Source: Ignavibacteriales bacterium (GTDB taxonomy: Bacteria; Bacteroidota; Ignavibacteria; Ignavibacteriales; SURF-24). From it: DNA of 64,000 nucleotides. A program made the position numbers and the translations under genes. The DNA lies in NCBI GenBank assembly GCA_026390815.1, contig JAPLFH010000009.1, positions 95,808 to 159,807 on the forward strand. The letters run 5' to 3'. Each line of letters opens with the position of its first letter. The first letter of the stretch is position 1. The notes beneath the pieces were generated by a model, which saw only the letters and a list, made by a program, of their open reading frames with translations, was not told the DNA's origin and did not search any database. Shown here piece by piece: positions 1 through 9,355 of the stretch.

Positions 1-369
1 CATTAGCGAACCGATTACGGAAAATTGTCCGTTAGTAAAAACTATTGGCTGATTAATAAAAAGTCGGCTTTCGAAAGTTGTGTTGTTGATCTGGTAATAT
101 TGCTGCAAACCTGTTACTGTATTAAACTGGCTCGATAAACTTCTGGAATAACTTGGTGCATCAACTTCCATATCGATTGATGTCATCAATCCAAGTTTTA
201 CCGCTTCTAATGTTTTTTCTGAACTGATCAAATTAAAATCGGCAGATTTGATTGAGTAGCTTTCTTTTAATGCAATCGAAAGCGCATCTTCCAGGGTTAG
301 AATTCTTTGAGCAAAAATATTTGAAATGAAAATAAAAAATATAAAAATGGAACTGAATATTATTTTCAT
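1..369 (-). CDS. TolC-family outer-membrane efflux protein, N-terminal part (runs off the window)
   Basis: The translation begins with a signal peptide (MKIIFSSIFIFFIFISNIFA) followed by QRILTLEDALSIALKESYSI, the opening helix typical of TolC/OEP proteins, in which 'LxLxdAlxlALxxN' starts the first periplasmic helix. About 123 codons are present and the rest lies beyond position 1. It is the last visible gene of a minus-strand operon after the adaptor (1719-3092) and the MacB-like permease (422-1717), 53 bp downstream of the latter, so it most likely supplies the outer-membrane duct of a tripartite exporter. The family call rests on the N-terminus and the context only; the substrate is unknown. 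Confidence 0.8.
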   Translation of the reverse strand, partial: MKIIFSSIFIFFIFISNIFAQRILTLEDALSIALKESYSIKSADFNLISSEKTLEAVKLGLMTSIDMEVDAPSYSRSLSSQFNTVTGLQQYYQINNTTFESRLFINQPIVFTNGQFSVIGSLM

Positions 370-421
370 CGAAAAATCCTTTTATTAAACTTTGGAATGA
401 AGTTCAAAATCAACCATCAAT

Positions 422-1717
422 TTATTCATATCTAAGAGCTTCGATTGGATCTTTATCCGCTGCTTTCTTAGCCGGATAAATTCCAAATCCTAATCCAACT
501 GCAGCAGAAACAAAGAAGGCAAGAATAACAGAGAATGGTGTTATTATAGTTCTCCATTCCGCATAAGAAGTAATAGCGGAAGTAAGTATGAACCCTAATA
601 CAATTCCTAATATTCCGCCGGTTATACTTATTGTTAAAGCTTCAAAAATAAATTGATCAATCAAATCGCGCTTAGTTGCACCAATTGCTCTTCTAACTCC
701 AATCTCTCGTGTTCTTTCAAGAATATTTGCAAGCATTATGTTCATAATTCCAATTCCACCAACTAAAAGAGAAATCCCGGCAATTGCACCCATAACAATA
801 TTAAATATTTTTTGAGTTTTTTGTTTTTGTTCAAGAAGTTGTTCCGGTAGAATAACCTCATAATCTTTAACTCCAAAATGTTTTCGTTCAAGAGTTTTAG
901 TTATAAGATGAGCGGCTTCTTTAAGATTATCAGAATTATCAATTTTTATAACTAATTGATCAACTGAAGTTTTATCCACAACGGCTAACGCTTGATCTGA
1001 ATTGGAATAGAAGAAAAAGACTCCTCCACCAAAGTCCGGTTGTTCTTCAAGCTTTTCCATTTTATACGCCATAGTGGAAAAGGGAACATAAATATCTTCA
1101 TTGAAATTACGAATGCCTAAACCTTCCGTTCCTGCTGTATTTTTAGAAGCTACAACACCAATTACATTAAACCAGAGTGTTCCGATTTTAATTTTCTTTT
1201 GTATCGGTTCTTCAAATTTGAAAAATTTATCTTTTACTCCGGAACCAATAACGCAAACATTAGAATAACCGTCGAGATCATATTTTTTAAAGAAAGTACC
1301 GTAATCCATTTTTGAATTTAAAATGCTAAAAAAATCCGGAGTTGTTCCGATTATTTTGCATTCAATTATATTGGATTTATAAGTTACATTATTTTTTATT
1401 TCGCGCTGAGGTACAACAACTTGTACATAAGGATTAACCTGGATGATTGCATCAGCGTCTTTAGTGGAAAGACCCGGAGAGAAAGATGTTTTTGACTCCT
1501 TGGTTTTTTCTTTAATAATTACTTTGTTAATGATAATATTGTTAGTTCCCATCAGTTCTATTTGTTCGATGGTTTCCTGCTTTGCACCCTCGCCAATAGA
1601 AAGCATTGCAATTACAGCGGCTACGCCAAACACTATTCCAAGCATAGTTAAAGAAGTTCGCATTTTATTAGATTTAAGTTCGTTCAATCCAATTTTTAAT
1701 ACTTCAATTCTTTTCAT
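422..1717 (-). CDS. MacB-like ABC transporter permease (MacB_PCD + FtsX domains)
   Basis: This 431-residue membrane protein has the MacB/FtsX permease layout: one N-terminal TM helix (about residues 20-42, RTSLTMLGIVFGVAAVIAML), a large periplasmic core domain (about 45-290), and three C-terminal TM helices (about 305-330, 355-385, 395-415). The cytoplasmic loop with LERTREIGVRRAIGATK is the hallmark coupling region of FtsX permeases. There is no Walker A/B ATPase domain, unlike E. coli MacB, so a separate ATP-binding subunit must exist; it is not in the window. The gene starts 1 bp after the adaptor stop codon. In this family such permeases use ATP hydrolysis to drive export of periplasmic substrates through TolC; the substrate here is unknown. 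Confidence 0.9.
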   Translation of the reverse strand: MKRIEVLKIGLNELKSNKMRTSLTMLGIVFGVAAVIAMLSIGEGAKQETIEQIELMGTNNIIINKVIIKEKTKESKTSFSPGLSTKDADAIIQVNPYVQVVVPQREIKNNVTYKSNIIECKIIGTTPDFFSILNSKMDYGTFFKKYDLDGYSNVCVIGSGVKDKFFKFEEPIQKKIKIGTLWFNVIGVVASKNTAGTEGLGIRNFNEDIYVPFSTMAYKMEKLEEQPDFGGGVFFFYSNSDQALAVVDKTSVDQLVIKIDNSDNLKEAAHLITKTLERKHFGVKDYEVILPEQLLEQKQKTQKIFNIVMGAIAGISLLVGGIGIMNIMLANILERTREIGVRRAIGATKRDLIDQFIFEALTISITGGILGIVLGFILTSAITSYAEWRTIITPFSVILAFFVSAAVGLGFGIYPAKKAADKDPIEALRYE

Positions 1718-1718
1718 T

Positions 1719-3092
1719 TCATTTACCTGTATTTGGCATACTTACAGTTTTACCGGATTCCTTTTCTTCCTCGAGTGTTATTGTTGGATCTCTGAGCGCA
1801 ACTACATCACCATTTTCAATTCCTTTTTTAATGATGATAGAGTTTTCACTTTTCTCTCCAACCTCAACAACAGTTTCATCAAAGCTGGAACCTTTTTTAA
1901 CATAAATAATTTTTTTACCCTGCTTCTCAAATACTGCTTCCTGTGGAATGAAAAGCACATTTGGAATTTGATTAATAATAAATTTATTACTGGTAGTCAT
2001 TCCAGGTTTAAGAATTGAAGATTTGCTTTTGATGCTTACTGTAATTTCAAAAACCTTAACTGTGGAATTTCCTTTTGTCTTACCTAAAGAAGCAACACTG
2101 GAAATCTCACCCTCAAATACAGAATCCTGAAATGCATCTAACCGCACTTCTACTTTTTGTCCTTTGCTTATTCGGCTTACATCAACTTCATTTACACTTG
2201 TTAAGCTTTCAATCGATGAAAGATCCGGCAGTGTAATTACAGTGCTTCCACCCCAGGTATTATCTCCGATTGAAAACTTTCGACCATTATTGCTCCAATT
2301 AGTTTCGTAAACAACTAATCCTTCTCTTGGTGCAGTAAGAGTAAGCATTGCCAAATCAGTTTTCGCTTTATCCAGGTCAGCCTGTCTTTGTTTTATTTCT
2401 ATTTCCGTTCTATTCTTTTCGGATTGCAAAATTATCTTTTTAGATTCTATATCTTTCTTTGTTCTATCATAGCTTAACTGGTCTTTCTGATGCTGTAGTT
2501 TTGCCTGCTGTTGTTTAGCTTCTGCTTCAAACTTCATCTGTTCAAGAGAAAGCTTGGATAATTCATAAGTTAGCTCAGCACTTTTAAGATCGGATTCCAT
2601 CTGTGCTTCCTGGGAGCGATGACCTGCTGCTTGTTTTTCTTTTTCAGAAACTGCTATTTCAAGTTTAGCTTCCGAATCTTTAAGATTGCTGAAAGCTTCG
2701 GTTGGATCAAATTTAAGGACTGTATCGCCACCTTTAACATAATTACCTTCAGGAATTAAATAGACGATTTTTAAGTTCCCTCTAATTCTTGGGGCAACAA
2801 CGGCAACTGAATTCTTTGCACGGAGCTCACCGCTTTCAGTTATCGAAACTAAAAAATTTCCTTTTTTAACTTTATAAACGGGAATATTAGGAATGGAAGA
2901 TCGAAAGACGTTTAGTATTCCATATACAAATACTATTAGAATAACTGCAATTGTAATTAAAGTGCTTTTCCTTTTTAAAAATGGTGGAAGTTTTGACATT
3001 TTCAGTTTTGTCTGCAATTTATCTGTGGAGGATTTGAAAATCTCTTTAATTGAATTTCTTTTAAGTGTGGACTTTAGAACGTTTTCTTCCAT
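1719..3092 (-). CDS. MacA/HlyD-type periplasmic adaptor subunit
   Basis: The 457-residue protein has a cytoplasmic N-terminus, one TM anchor at about residues 46-66, a lipoyl half-motif and a long heptad-rich coiled-coil hairpin (about 145-245, rich in E, K and Q), then the second lipoyl half ('LTLTAPREGLVVYE') and beta-barrel/MP-proximal domains with VLFIPQEAVFEKQGKK near the C-terminus. This is the order seen in MacA/HlyD/RND adaptors, which bridge an inner-membrane transporter and TolC. It is the first gene of the minus-strand export operon with the permease and TolC-like protein downstream. No ABC ATPase is encoded next to it. The N-terminal extension of about 45 residues before the anchor is longer than in E. 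coli MacA. Confidence 0.9.
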   Translation of the reverse strand: MEENVLKSTLKRNSIKEIFKSSTDKLQTKLKMSKLPPFLKRKSTLITIAVILIVFVYGILNVFRSSIPNIPVYKVKKGNFLVSITESGELRAKNSVAVVAPRIRGNLKIVYLIPEGNYVKGGDTVLKFDPTEAFSNLKDSEAKLEIAVSEKEKQAAGHRSQEAQMESDLKSAELTYELSKLSLEQMKFEAEAKQQQAKLQHQKDQLSYDRTKKDIESKKIILQSEKNRTEIEIKQRQADLDKAKTDLAMLTLTAPREGLVVYETNWSNNGRKFSIGDNTWGGSTVITLPDLSSIESLTSVNEVDVSRISKGQKVEVRLDAFQDSVFEGEISSVASLGKTKGNSTVKVFEITVSIKSKSSILKPGMTTSNKFIINQIPNVLFIPQEAVFEKQGKKIIYVKKGSSFDETVVEVGEKSENSIIIKKGIENGDVVALRDPTITLEEEKESGKTVSMPNTGK

Positions 3093-3337
3093 TATACATC
3101 CATTTTAAGTAAAACTTTGTGTAAAACTAACTAATTTATTTTTGGAATTGAAATGTTATTTTGTTGAAAATGCATTTTATGTTTAAAGGAAAAAGTTGGA
3201 TTGGAATGGTTCAGACAAAATATTTTTTTAACTAAAATTTTCCAAATAATAAGTAAGTATTAAAGAAAGTAATCAGACGATTATGTGGTATGCTAACTAT
3301 AACAAAGAAATTGTGATTCTGAAAATCTACACCTCAA

Positions 3338-4828
3338 TTATTTTTTTATTGGCAATTCAAAAGTAAAGGAAGATCCGATACCTAATTTACTTTTAGCCCA
3401 AACACTTCCGCCATGATCTTCAATTATATTTTTTACAATCCATAATCCTAATCCTGAACTTTCCTCTCCGTGTGTTGGTTTTGCACTTAGCTTAGCACCT
3501 TTTGTAAAAAGTTTGGGTATATCATCCTCTGGTAAACCAATGCCATTGTCCACAACTTCAACAAATACTTTTTTATCGTTAAAATAAGAACGCACTTGTA
3601 CAACCGCATTTGGTTTAGAAAACTTGATTGCATTGTTTACAAGATTATCAATTACTTCATAAATTTTTTCAATATCAAAAGATAGTTCCGGACAGTGTTG
3701 CGAAGCATTATTAACAAGTTTTATATTCTTTCTTTTTGCATATGCTGTATTTTGATTGCACACATTATCAATAACGGTTTTAATCGAAGACTTAACTAAA
3801 ATCAATTCTGGTTCCGGTTCCTTTTTTCCTATAACAACAGACATTTGCTGTGCTAATTGAACAATGCGGACAGAAGTGCTTGCAAGGTATTGCATAATTT
3901 CCTGCTGTTCAACTGCATTCAAATCATATCCTTCCAAAAGCTCTACATAACCTTTTATTGCAGAGGCGGGATTTTTTATATCGTGTACAGCGATTGCAAA
4001 CAACTTTTCTTTTTGTTCCTGAAGTTCTTCCAGCCGGCGTTTGCTTTCTGTAAGTTTATCTTTTTGATCTATTAGTTGAGCATTTGAATTTTCCAGATTA
4101 ATAACATAAGATTTTAACTCTTTTATCTGTTCTTTTAAGAAATCTTTATGATCATCTAATTTTTTAAATTCTGTTTTTAACCTGGTGTTAGCTTCTACAA
4201 GATTTCTTACTTTTTCAATTAGGTGGCTATCCTGTCTGTTAGTATTATTATTTTGCCTTTCAGAAAAATCGAATTTACTTTCGTCATCTTTCTTTGAGGG
4301 CATTCTTTTACGTTTGGAGATTTTTTTTATTGAGAGAATTACGGTTGAGAAAAATATTATTGTAGCAAAAATAATTACTGCATAAGTTAAAATCTGTTTA
4401 TAGCTATCCAGTTTTTTTTCAACAATAGATTGGCTTGCAGTAGATTGGGAATTATTAACAGTAAACTGGGTTACAACCGGGATGGATTCCCAACCATCTT
4501 CTGCATATCCCTGTATCTTTAAAATATAATTTCCTTCCTCAAGATTGGAAAATGAAATTGATTTTCCGTGTGGGTCTTCCAGATTAACTAATTTACCATT
4601 AAGGAAAATCCGAAAAAGAATTTCATCCGAAGCAATTTTATTTTGAGCAACAGTAAAATAAAAAGTAATTATTTCTTTTTGTTTAATTATTAGGTTATTC
4701 CATTCTTCTAAAGAAACTTCTTTGCTTTGTATTGAAATTGAAGTGAGTTTTGTCCGGTTTTCCTGAGAAAAAATTATGCCAATGGAGGATAGATAAATAA
4801 AAAGAAAGAGGAATAAAAGCCGGTTCAT
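3338..4828 (-). CDS. Membrane sensor histidine kinase
   Basis: The 496-residue protein has a signal peptide (residues 1-21), a periplasmic sensor region of about 120 residues ending in a beta-rich segment (EEGNYILKIQGYAEDGWES, similar to the Y_Y_Y type), a TM helix at about 147-167, a coiled coil (about 205-278), a HisKA domain with phospho-acceptor His282 in VHDIKNPASA, and a HATPase domain with N box (DNLVNNAIKF), G1 (DNGIGLPEDD) and G2 (SSGLGLWIVK). It therefore autophosphorylates and passes phosphate to a response regulator, which is not adjacent. It is monocistronic, 245 bp upstream of the export operon on the same strand, so control of the exporter is possible but unproven. Confidence 0.92.
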   Translation of the reverse strand: MNRLLFLFLFIYLSSIGIIFSQENRTKLTSISIQSKEVSLEEWNNLIIKQKEIITFYFTVAQNKIASDEILFRIFLNGKLVNLEDPHGKSISFSNLEEGNYILKIQGYAEDGWESIPVVTQFTVNNSQSTASQSIVEKKLDSYKQILTYAVIIFATIIFFSTVILSIKKISKRKRMPSKKDDESKFDFSERQNNNTNRQDSHLIEKVRNLVEANTRLKTEFKKLDDHKDFLKEQIKELKSYVINLENSNAQLIDQKDKLTESKRRLEELQEQKEKLFAIAVHDIKNPASAIKGYVELLEGYDLNAVEQQEIMQYLASTSVRIVQLAQQMSVVIGKKEPEPELILVKSSIKTVIDNVCNQNTAYAKRKNIKLVNNASQHCPELSFDIEKIYEVIDNLVNNAIKFSKPNAVVQVRSYFNDKKVFVEVVDNGIGLPEDDIPKLFTKGAKLSAKPTHGEESSGLGLWIVKNIIEDHGGSVWAKSKLGIGSSFTFELPIKK

Positions 4829-4982
4829 ATTTTACTCATTAAGAATGTTTTTTAGGTCTAAAATGCTTCAAAATTATGTTAGAAATTTACTGGTTTCAAT
4901 TTATATTATCGGAATTATTTTTGAAATTTCTATCAATTCTAAGGAATAATCTTAATTGTATATTCATTTGGTAAATGAAACA

Positions 4983-6149
4983 TCAAAATGAAGCTACAAA
5001 TCCAATTCCGAATTTCCCATATTCATCGTATAAGTTATAATTAAATTCTCCAACTAACCGTACATTTCTTTTCAACATATAACCAAGACTAAATGCAGCG
5101 GATTTTAAATTTATTCCAGGCACAGAGCTATCATCCTTATCTAACCAATTTACCAATCCAACTGCGTACCATTTGCTATCATCACCATCGGGTTTGAAAA
5201 TCAATTCTCCGAATACTCCACGAGTTGCAATTAATTTATTGCTGGTCTTTAGAAAGAGTGGGTTTTTATCTCTCCTTTCCAAATACTGAAAATTAAATTC
5301 GAACTGATTATAGGAAACTGTTGCATCTATCCCACCTATTGCTAATTTATTAACATTATTGAACTGTTCTTCGTTACCATAATATCCGAATCCACCTACA
5401 CGAAAATTTTGTGTAATCTCTTGCGAAACTCTTCCAAAAAAATTCTTGTATTTATCTTTATCAAAAACATCGTCTTCAGCTCTATCAATACCATTTCCAT
5501 TTAGGATTTCCAGCGCAAATGTTGTTTTGGACGGTAAATTATAAGTCATAAAAATACCTCTATCATAAGTAAGGTTAACATTTGATAACCCGACCTTAAA
5601 TTTATATACGGCATAATCTTCCAAAGTCAAGCGCAATTCCCTTTTAAATAACGGATCAGAAACCTGGAATTGTCCTATGGATATATTCAGTGGTAACCCA
5701 AATACATTATTGAAAGTTAGGTAAGCATCTTCTAAGCCAATTACTTCTCCATTTTCAATTATAAAATAAAAGTAGTAGGAAAGGTTATTTGCCAAAGCCC
5801 CACCGGATATAAATTTTATAATTGATGGAGCGCCGAAATCTAATTTATTAGAGTTGTTTTGATTATAAGTAGCAATTCCATCAATCCTAATAGCTAAAGG
5901 TACATCTCTTAAAAGGGATAATTCATCATCGCCCGTATTTGTAAAATATCTTGGCGCATCATTATCGCTTATAACGAATCCATTGTTTTCAAACTCTTCA
6001 CCAAATGGTTTTAATTTTGGGAAAGGGGAATGGCAGTTTTTACATGTCATATTATACTTTCTTGCAAAAGCAGGAATTGAAAATGAATCTTTGGACATGA
6101 GTACAAAAAGTAAAACTATATTAAGTAGAATTGCAATATTTTTTTTCAT
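4983..6149 (-). CDS. Outer-membrane beta-barrel with N-terminal c-type haem motif
   Basis: After a signal peptide the mature protein starts with a single CxxCH motif (CKNCH at about residues 36-40 from this start), followed by 'SPFPKLKPFGEEFENNGF', a segment common to single-haem porin-like proteins. The remaining 330 residues are alternating, aromatic-rich beta strands ending in FGIGFVASF with a terminal Phe, as in outer-membrane barrels. I chose the ATG at 6149 because GGAG lies 7 bp upstream; an ATG at 6164 overlapping the previous stop (ATGA) is the alternative. It follows the pentahaem cytochrome by 11 bp, so the two probably form a redox unit across the outer membrane. No function has been shown for this arrangement; electron transfer is inference. 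Confidence 0.75.
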   Translation of the reverse strand: MKKNIAILLNIVLLFVLMSKDSFSIPAFARKYNMTCKNCHSPFPKLKPFGEEFENNGFVISDNDAPRYFTNTGDDELSLLRDVPLAIRIDGIATYNQNNSNKLDFGAPSIIKFISGGALANNLSYYFYFIIENGEVIGLEDAYLTFNNVFGLPLNISIGQFQVSDPLFKRELRLTLEDYAVYKFKVGLSNVNLTYDRGIFMTYNLPSKTTFALEILNGNGIDRAEDDVFDKDKYKNFFGRVSQEITQNFRVGGFGYYGNEEQFNNVNKLAIGGIDATVSYNQFEFNFQYLERRDKNPLFLKTSNKLIATRGVFGELIFKPDGDDSKWYAVGLVNWLDKDDSSVPGINLKSAAFSLGYMLKRNVRLVGEFNYNLYDEYGKFGIGFVASF

Positions 6150-6160
6150 CAGATACTCCA

Positions 6161-7516
6161 TCATTCTAACACAGTAAATGTTGTTGAACTCTCGTTAACT
6201 TTTATTATTTCTGATTCATCCGGAGAAACACCAAGAAAATCTGCTACTGATTTAATCAATCTTTGGTAATAAAGTGTTGCAGTAACTGTTACGTTGCCAG
6301 AAGCAATATCATCCGGAAGATCAAAAGTACAAGTTTCCATTTTTGTCTCTTGTGGTCCAATACGATAATCAACTCCAAGAGATTTTGTGTTCCATTGCAT
6401 TATGGTCATTCCCCCCTGGGGATTAAAATAAGGCATTCTGAAAATCCGATCCCCAATTGGAACACCATCACGTTGAATTCCTTTAAAATTTGGTTCGCTA
6501 AGTGGAATTCCCAAATCCTGATAAGCTAATACATCAGAACCAATAGTGTATTCTTCGCCATCAAAACCTTTTTTATCAACTGGTAAATGAAAAACTTTTC
6601 CTTTCGAATCAACAGCATCTACGTGCATCCATACAATCCGGTCTTCAACTGAACCTGTTGGAAATTTATGTCCGGCTTTTTGATTAAACAATAAAATACT
6701 AATCTTAACCTCTTCACCTGGTTCAGCTACTCTAATATCGGGATTAATTCGTAATTCAATTGTACCTTTTATTTTTCCAGGATCGTGAGCACCATGGAAA
6801 AGATGCTGGTTGGCATCGCTATAAATATTTCCCATCATCGCAGTTTTACTTTCAGCTTTGGGCATATGGCAAGTTTGGCATTGAACCCCATTCTTAAAAT
6901 ACGGACTTGCTTTCCATTCAAGATGAGTTGACTTTACCCAAATACCGTAACTATCTTTTTCATTATGACAGATCCCACAAAAATCTCCTGAATTAAAAAG
7001 TTCAAGTTTTTTTGATTCGTGAGCTGGAGAAGTTAAACCTGTTCGGGAGCCAAACTTAGTTCTTCCTGTTTCAATAGTGTAATTAAAATTGAATGGAGTA
7101 TCACCAGAAAAACCAGTTATTGAATGACAAACGGAACAAGAAACAGATTCATTTGCGCGTGAATTTTTTTCTGGTCTTGCCGGTGGAATATCACCAACCA
7201 TAAAAGTCATTGGAGAATGACACCCTATGCAGTTGGCTTTTTCTTTAGCAAAAAAGGTATCTTTTTCTGCGTGTGGAACAGCAAGCTTAAAATATTCAAT
7301 TTCATTCCATTGGTGAGTATATGATTGCGACATTAAAGATTGCTTCCATTGCTGATAAAAATCTCTATGACATGCACTACCACAATATTCAGGCTTTTCA
7401 AAATCGCTATATTTTTTTGTACCGAATAACTGACTACCTGATTTTGGTTGAGCTGATAATTGGTTTACCGTTATATAGATCAAAAACATTGTTAAAAATC
7501 TGGTCAGCAAATTCAT
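6161..7516 (-). CDS. Multihaem (five-motif) c-type cytochrome
   Basis: After a signal peptide there are five haem-attachment motifs: an atypical CGSACH (CxxxCH, about residue 45 from this start) and four normal CxxCH (CIGCH, CSVCH, CGICH, CQTCH). The spacing and flanking text (CGxACHxxFYQQWKxSxMSQSYTHQ, CIGCHSPM) resembles the cytochrome c554-like/multihaem family. The C-terminal 200 residues (from about 255) are haem-free and beta-rich ('FNQKAGHKFPTGS', 'GPQETKMETCTFDLP'), a domain often attached to these cytochromes. The start at 7516 is preferred because GGAG sits 5 bp upstream; another ATG lies at 7534. The product is predicted periplasmic or surface-exposed and is encoded with the haem-bearing barrel downstream. 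Terminal acceptor unknown. Confidence 0.88.
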   Translation of the reverse strand: MNLLTRFLTMFLIYITVNQLSAQPKSGSQLFGTKKYSDFEKPEYCGSACHRDFYQQWKQSLMSQSYTHQWNEIEYFKLAVPHAEKDTFFAKEKANCIGCHSPMTFMVGDIPPARPEKNSRANESVSCSVCHSITGFSGDTPFNFNYTIETGRTKFGSRTGLTSPAHESKKLELFNSGDFCGICHNEKDSYGIWVKSTHLEWKASPYFKNGVQCQTCHMPKAESKTAMMGNIYSDANQHLFHGAHDPGKIKGTIELRINPDIRVAEPGEEVKISILLFNQKAGHKFPTGSVEDRIVWMHVDAVDSKGKVFHLPVDKKGFDGEEYTIGSDVLAYQDLGIPLSEPNFKGIQRDGVPIGDRIFRMPYFNPQGGMTIMQWNTKSLGVDYRIGPQETKMETCTFDLPDDIASGNVTVTATLYYQRLIKSVADFLGVSPDESEIIKVNESSTTFTVLE

Positions 7517-7950
7517 ATTAACTCCACCATTCACATCAAATGGAAATTAGAATCGTAACAAAATTAAAAAACTTAGTATAAAATAATAATTTGGTTTTAC
7601 TTAAATATTTTTGATTTGAAAAATAAATCCATTGATAAAAATGCCTGGTAAATGCAGAATAACCAGTAGAAAATATTTTGTTGCTAAATGGTCAGTAGCT
7701 TTTAGTGAGAAGCATATAAAATTTATTCTAAGGATTTTTGTAACTGCAAAATTCATAGTATCTTTTTCGGAATTAGATTTTATTTTTAACTAAATATTCA
7801 AGACAAAAAATTATTTCTAACCTATATTACAATTGTGAAGATAATAAAAAGAAATAAATGAAAACAGAAATATTTCTTTACCTAAATGCTTTATAACAAA
7901 ATCATTATATTTGATTAAGCAAAATATTTTTTAGGAAAGATCAGAGTAAA
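7517..7950. other. Divergent intergenic region
   Basis: About 430 bp of very AT-rich DNA separate the cytochrome operon (leftward) from the MORN/TonB-C gene (rightward), so both promoters must lie here. I see no ORF, RNA gene or convincing operator repeat. Confidence 0.5.
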
Positions 7951-8793
7951 ATGTATTCAAAGTTCATTTTAATACTAACAATTTTATTTACGTGCCTATC
8001 AATTAGTAAAGCACAGGATGGATTAGTAAGAAGTTATTACTCTACTGGCAACCTTGAGTCTGCGATCTATTATATAAATGATGTACTTGATGGAACTTCA
8101 AGATTTTTTTATGAAGATGGAGTTTTGAAGGAAGAAAAAACTTATTCGATGGGAAAACTTCACGGCTGGATAAAAACCTATTGGGAGAATGGAGCACAAA
8201 AGGAAGAATTTTATGTAAAAGACGGGGTGAAGGATGGTATTTCAAAAGAGTTTTACATCAATGATGGTCTAAAATTATTAAAGATTTATGATGTAGGTAG
8301 ATTAAAGCGAAGTCAATTTGTGGAATATGATTCATCGTTAGCTCCACCAAATAGAGAATCGATTAGAAGTCTTGCAAATACAAAAGAACAAATTAAGAAG
8401 TTGAATGAGAAGGATAAGAAAATTCTCCCCGATCCAGTTGAATCGATTGTTTTTGGAAATAAAAAAGAAATTGATAAGGAACCCACTAAAGAAATATATT
8501 ATACATTAGTCGATGAATTTCCTAAACCAACTGGTGGACCCAGCGAAATTTTTTCTAAAGCTGTTTACCCTGAATATGCAAAAGAAAATAAAATAGAGGG
8601 TATAGTTATTATTAGAACTTTTATTGATGAAAATGGTACTCCTGTAAAAACTGAAGTTGTTAAAGGTATTGGATATGGTTGCGATGAAGCTGCTATGGAT
8701 GCAATAAAGTTAACAAAGTTTTCATCACCAAAGATTAATGGGAAACCAGTAAAATTTCAATTGCTGATTCCGGTAAAATTTAGAATCAATTAG
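7951..8793 (+). CDS. Secreted MORN-repeat protein with C-terminal TonB domain
   Basis: A signal peptide (residues 1-21) precedes four MORN/YwqK-like repeats of about 23 residues (for example GNLESAIYYINDVLDGTSRFFYEDG, then GVLKEEKTYSMGKLHGWIKTYWENG), a charged linker (about 130-185), and a TonB C-terminal domain (about 190-280) with AVYPEYAKENKIEGIVIIRTFIDENGTP and a conserved C-terminal strand 'KFQLLIPVKFRI'. MORN repeats mediate protein or lipid contact; the TonB-C fold normally contacts TonB-dependent receptors. There is no TM anchor apart from the signal peptide, and no ExbBD nearby, so it is probably a periplasmic TonB-like protein of unknown partner rather than canonical TonB. Single-gene unit, plus strand. 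Confidence 0.8.
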   Translation: MYSKFILILTILFTCLSISKAQDGLVRSYYSTGNLESAIYYINDVLDGTSRFFYEDGVLKEEKTYSMGKLHGWIKTYWENGAQKEEFYVKDGVKDGISKEFYINDGLKLLKIYDVGRLKRSQFVEYDSSLAPPNRESIRSLANTKEQIKKLNEKDKKILPDPVESIVFGNKKEIDKEPTKEIYYTLVDEFPKPTGGPSEIFSKAVYPEYAKENKIEGIVIIRTFIDENGTPVKTEVVKGIGYGCDEAAMDAIKLTKFSSPKINGKPVKFQLLIPVKFRIN

Positions 8794-8887
8794 TGTTCGG
8801 TAGAGACATAAAATAAACTGAAGACAAAAGAAGTCGATTCTAAATTGACAAATAAATTTATCTTCATTAACTTTAAAACAAGATTTT

Positions 8888-9061
<174 letters not shown>

Positions 9062-9355
9062 ATTTTATAAATATTGCGGTATTTATGACCTCCCAAATAA
9101 TTTGGTTACTCCCCAAGTCAAATTAATCTAAATGCCACATTTTTAATTTTAAATAGATATTCAAAAGCTTGCTTGATTTCATAAAATGAAATCATTCAAA
9201 TTAATATTATTCAATTTAGAATAGGGGATTTTTATGAAGTATGGTTAATAAATTGGAAGTATGGTTCGTAAATGTAATTAACCAGAATAGAAGTTGGTCC
9301 AATCGAACAGACATAAAATCTAAAATTTTCTATTTACTTTTAAATAAAAATACTT
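9062..9355. other. Intergenic region, no feature seen
   Basis: AT-rich spacer between the tRNA repeat and the radical SAM gene. Besides a short near-repeat around 9236-9266 (GAAGTATGGTT-like, twice), I find no ORF, RNA or clear terminator. Confidence 0.4.
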
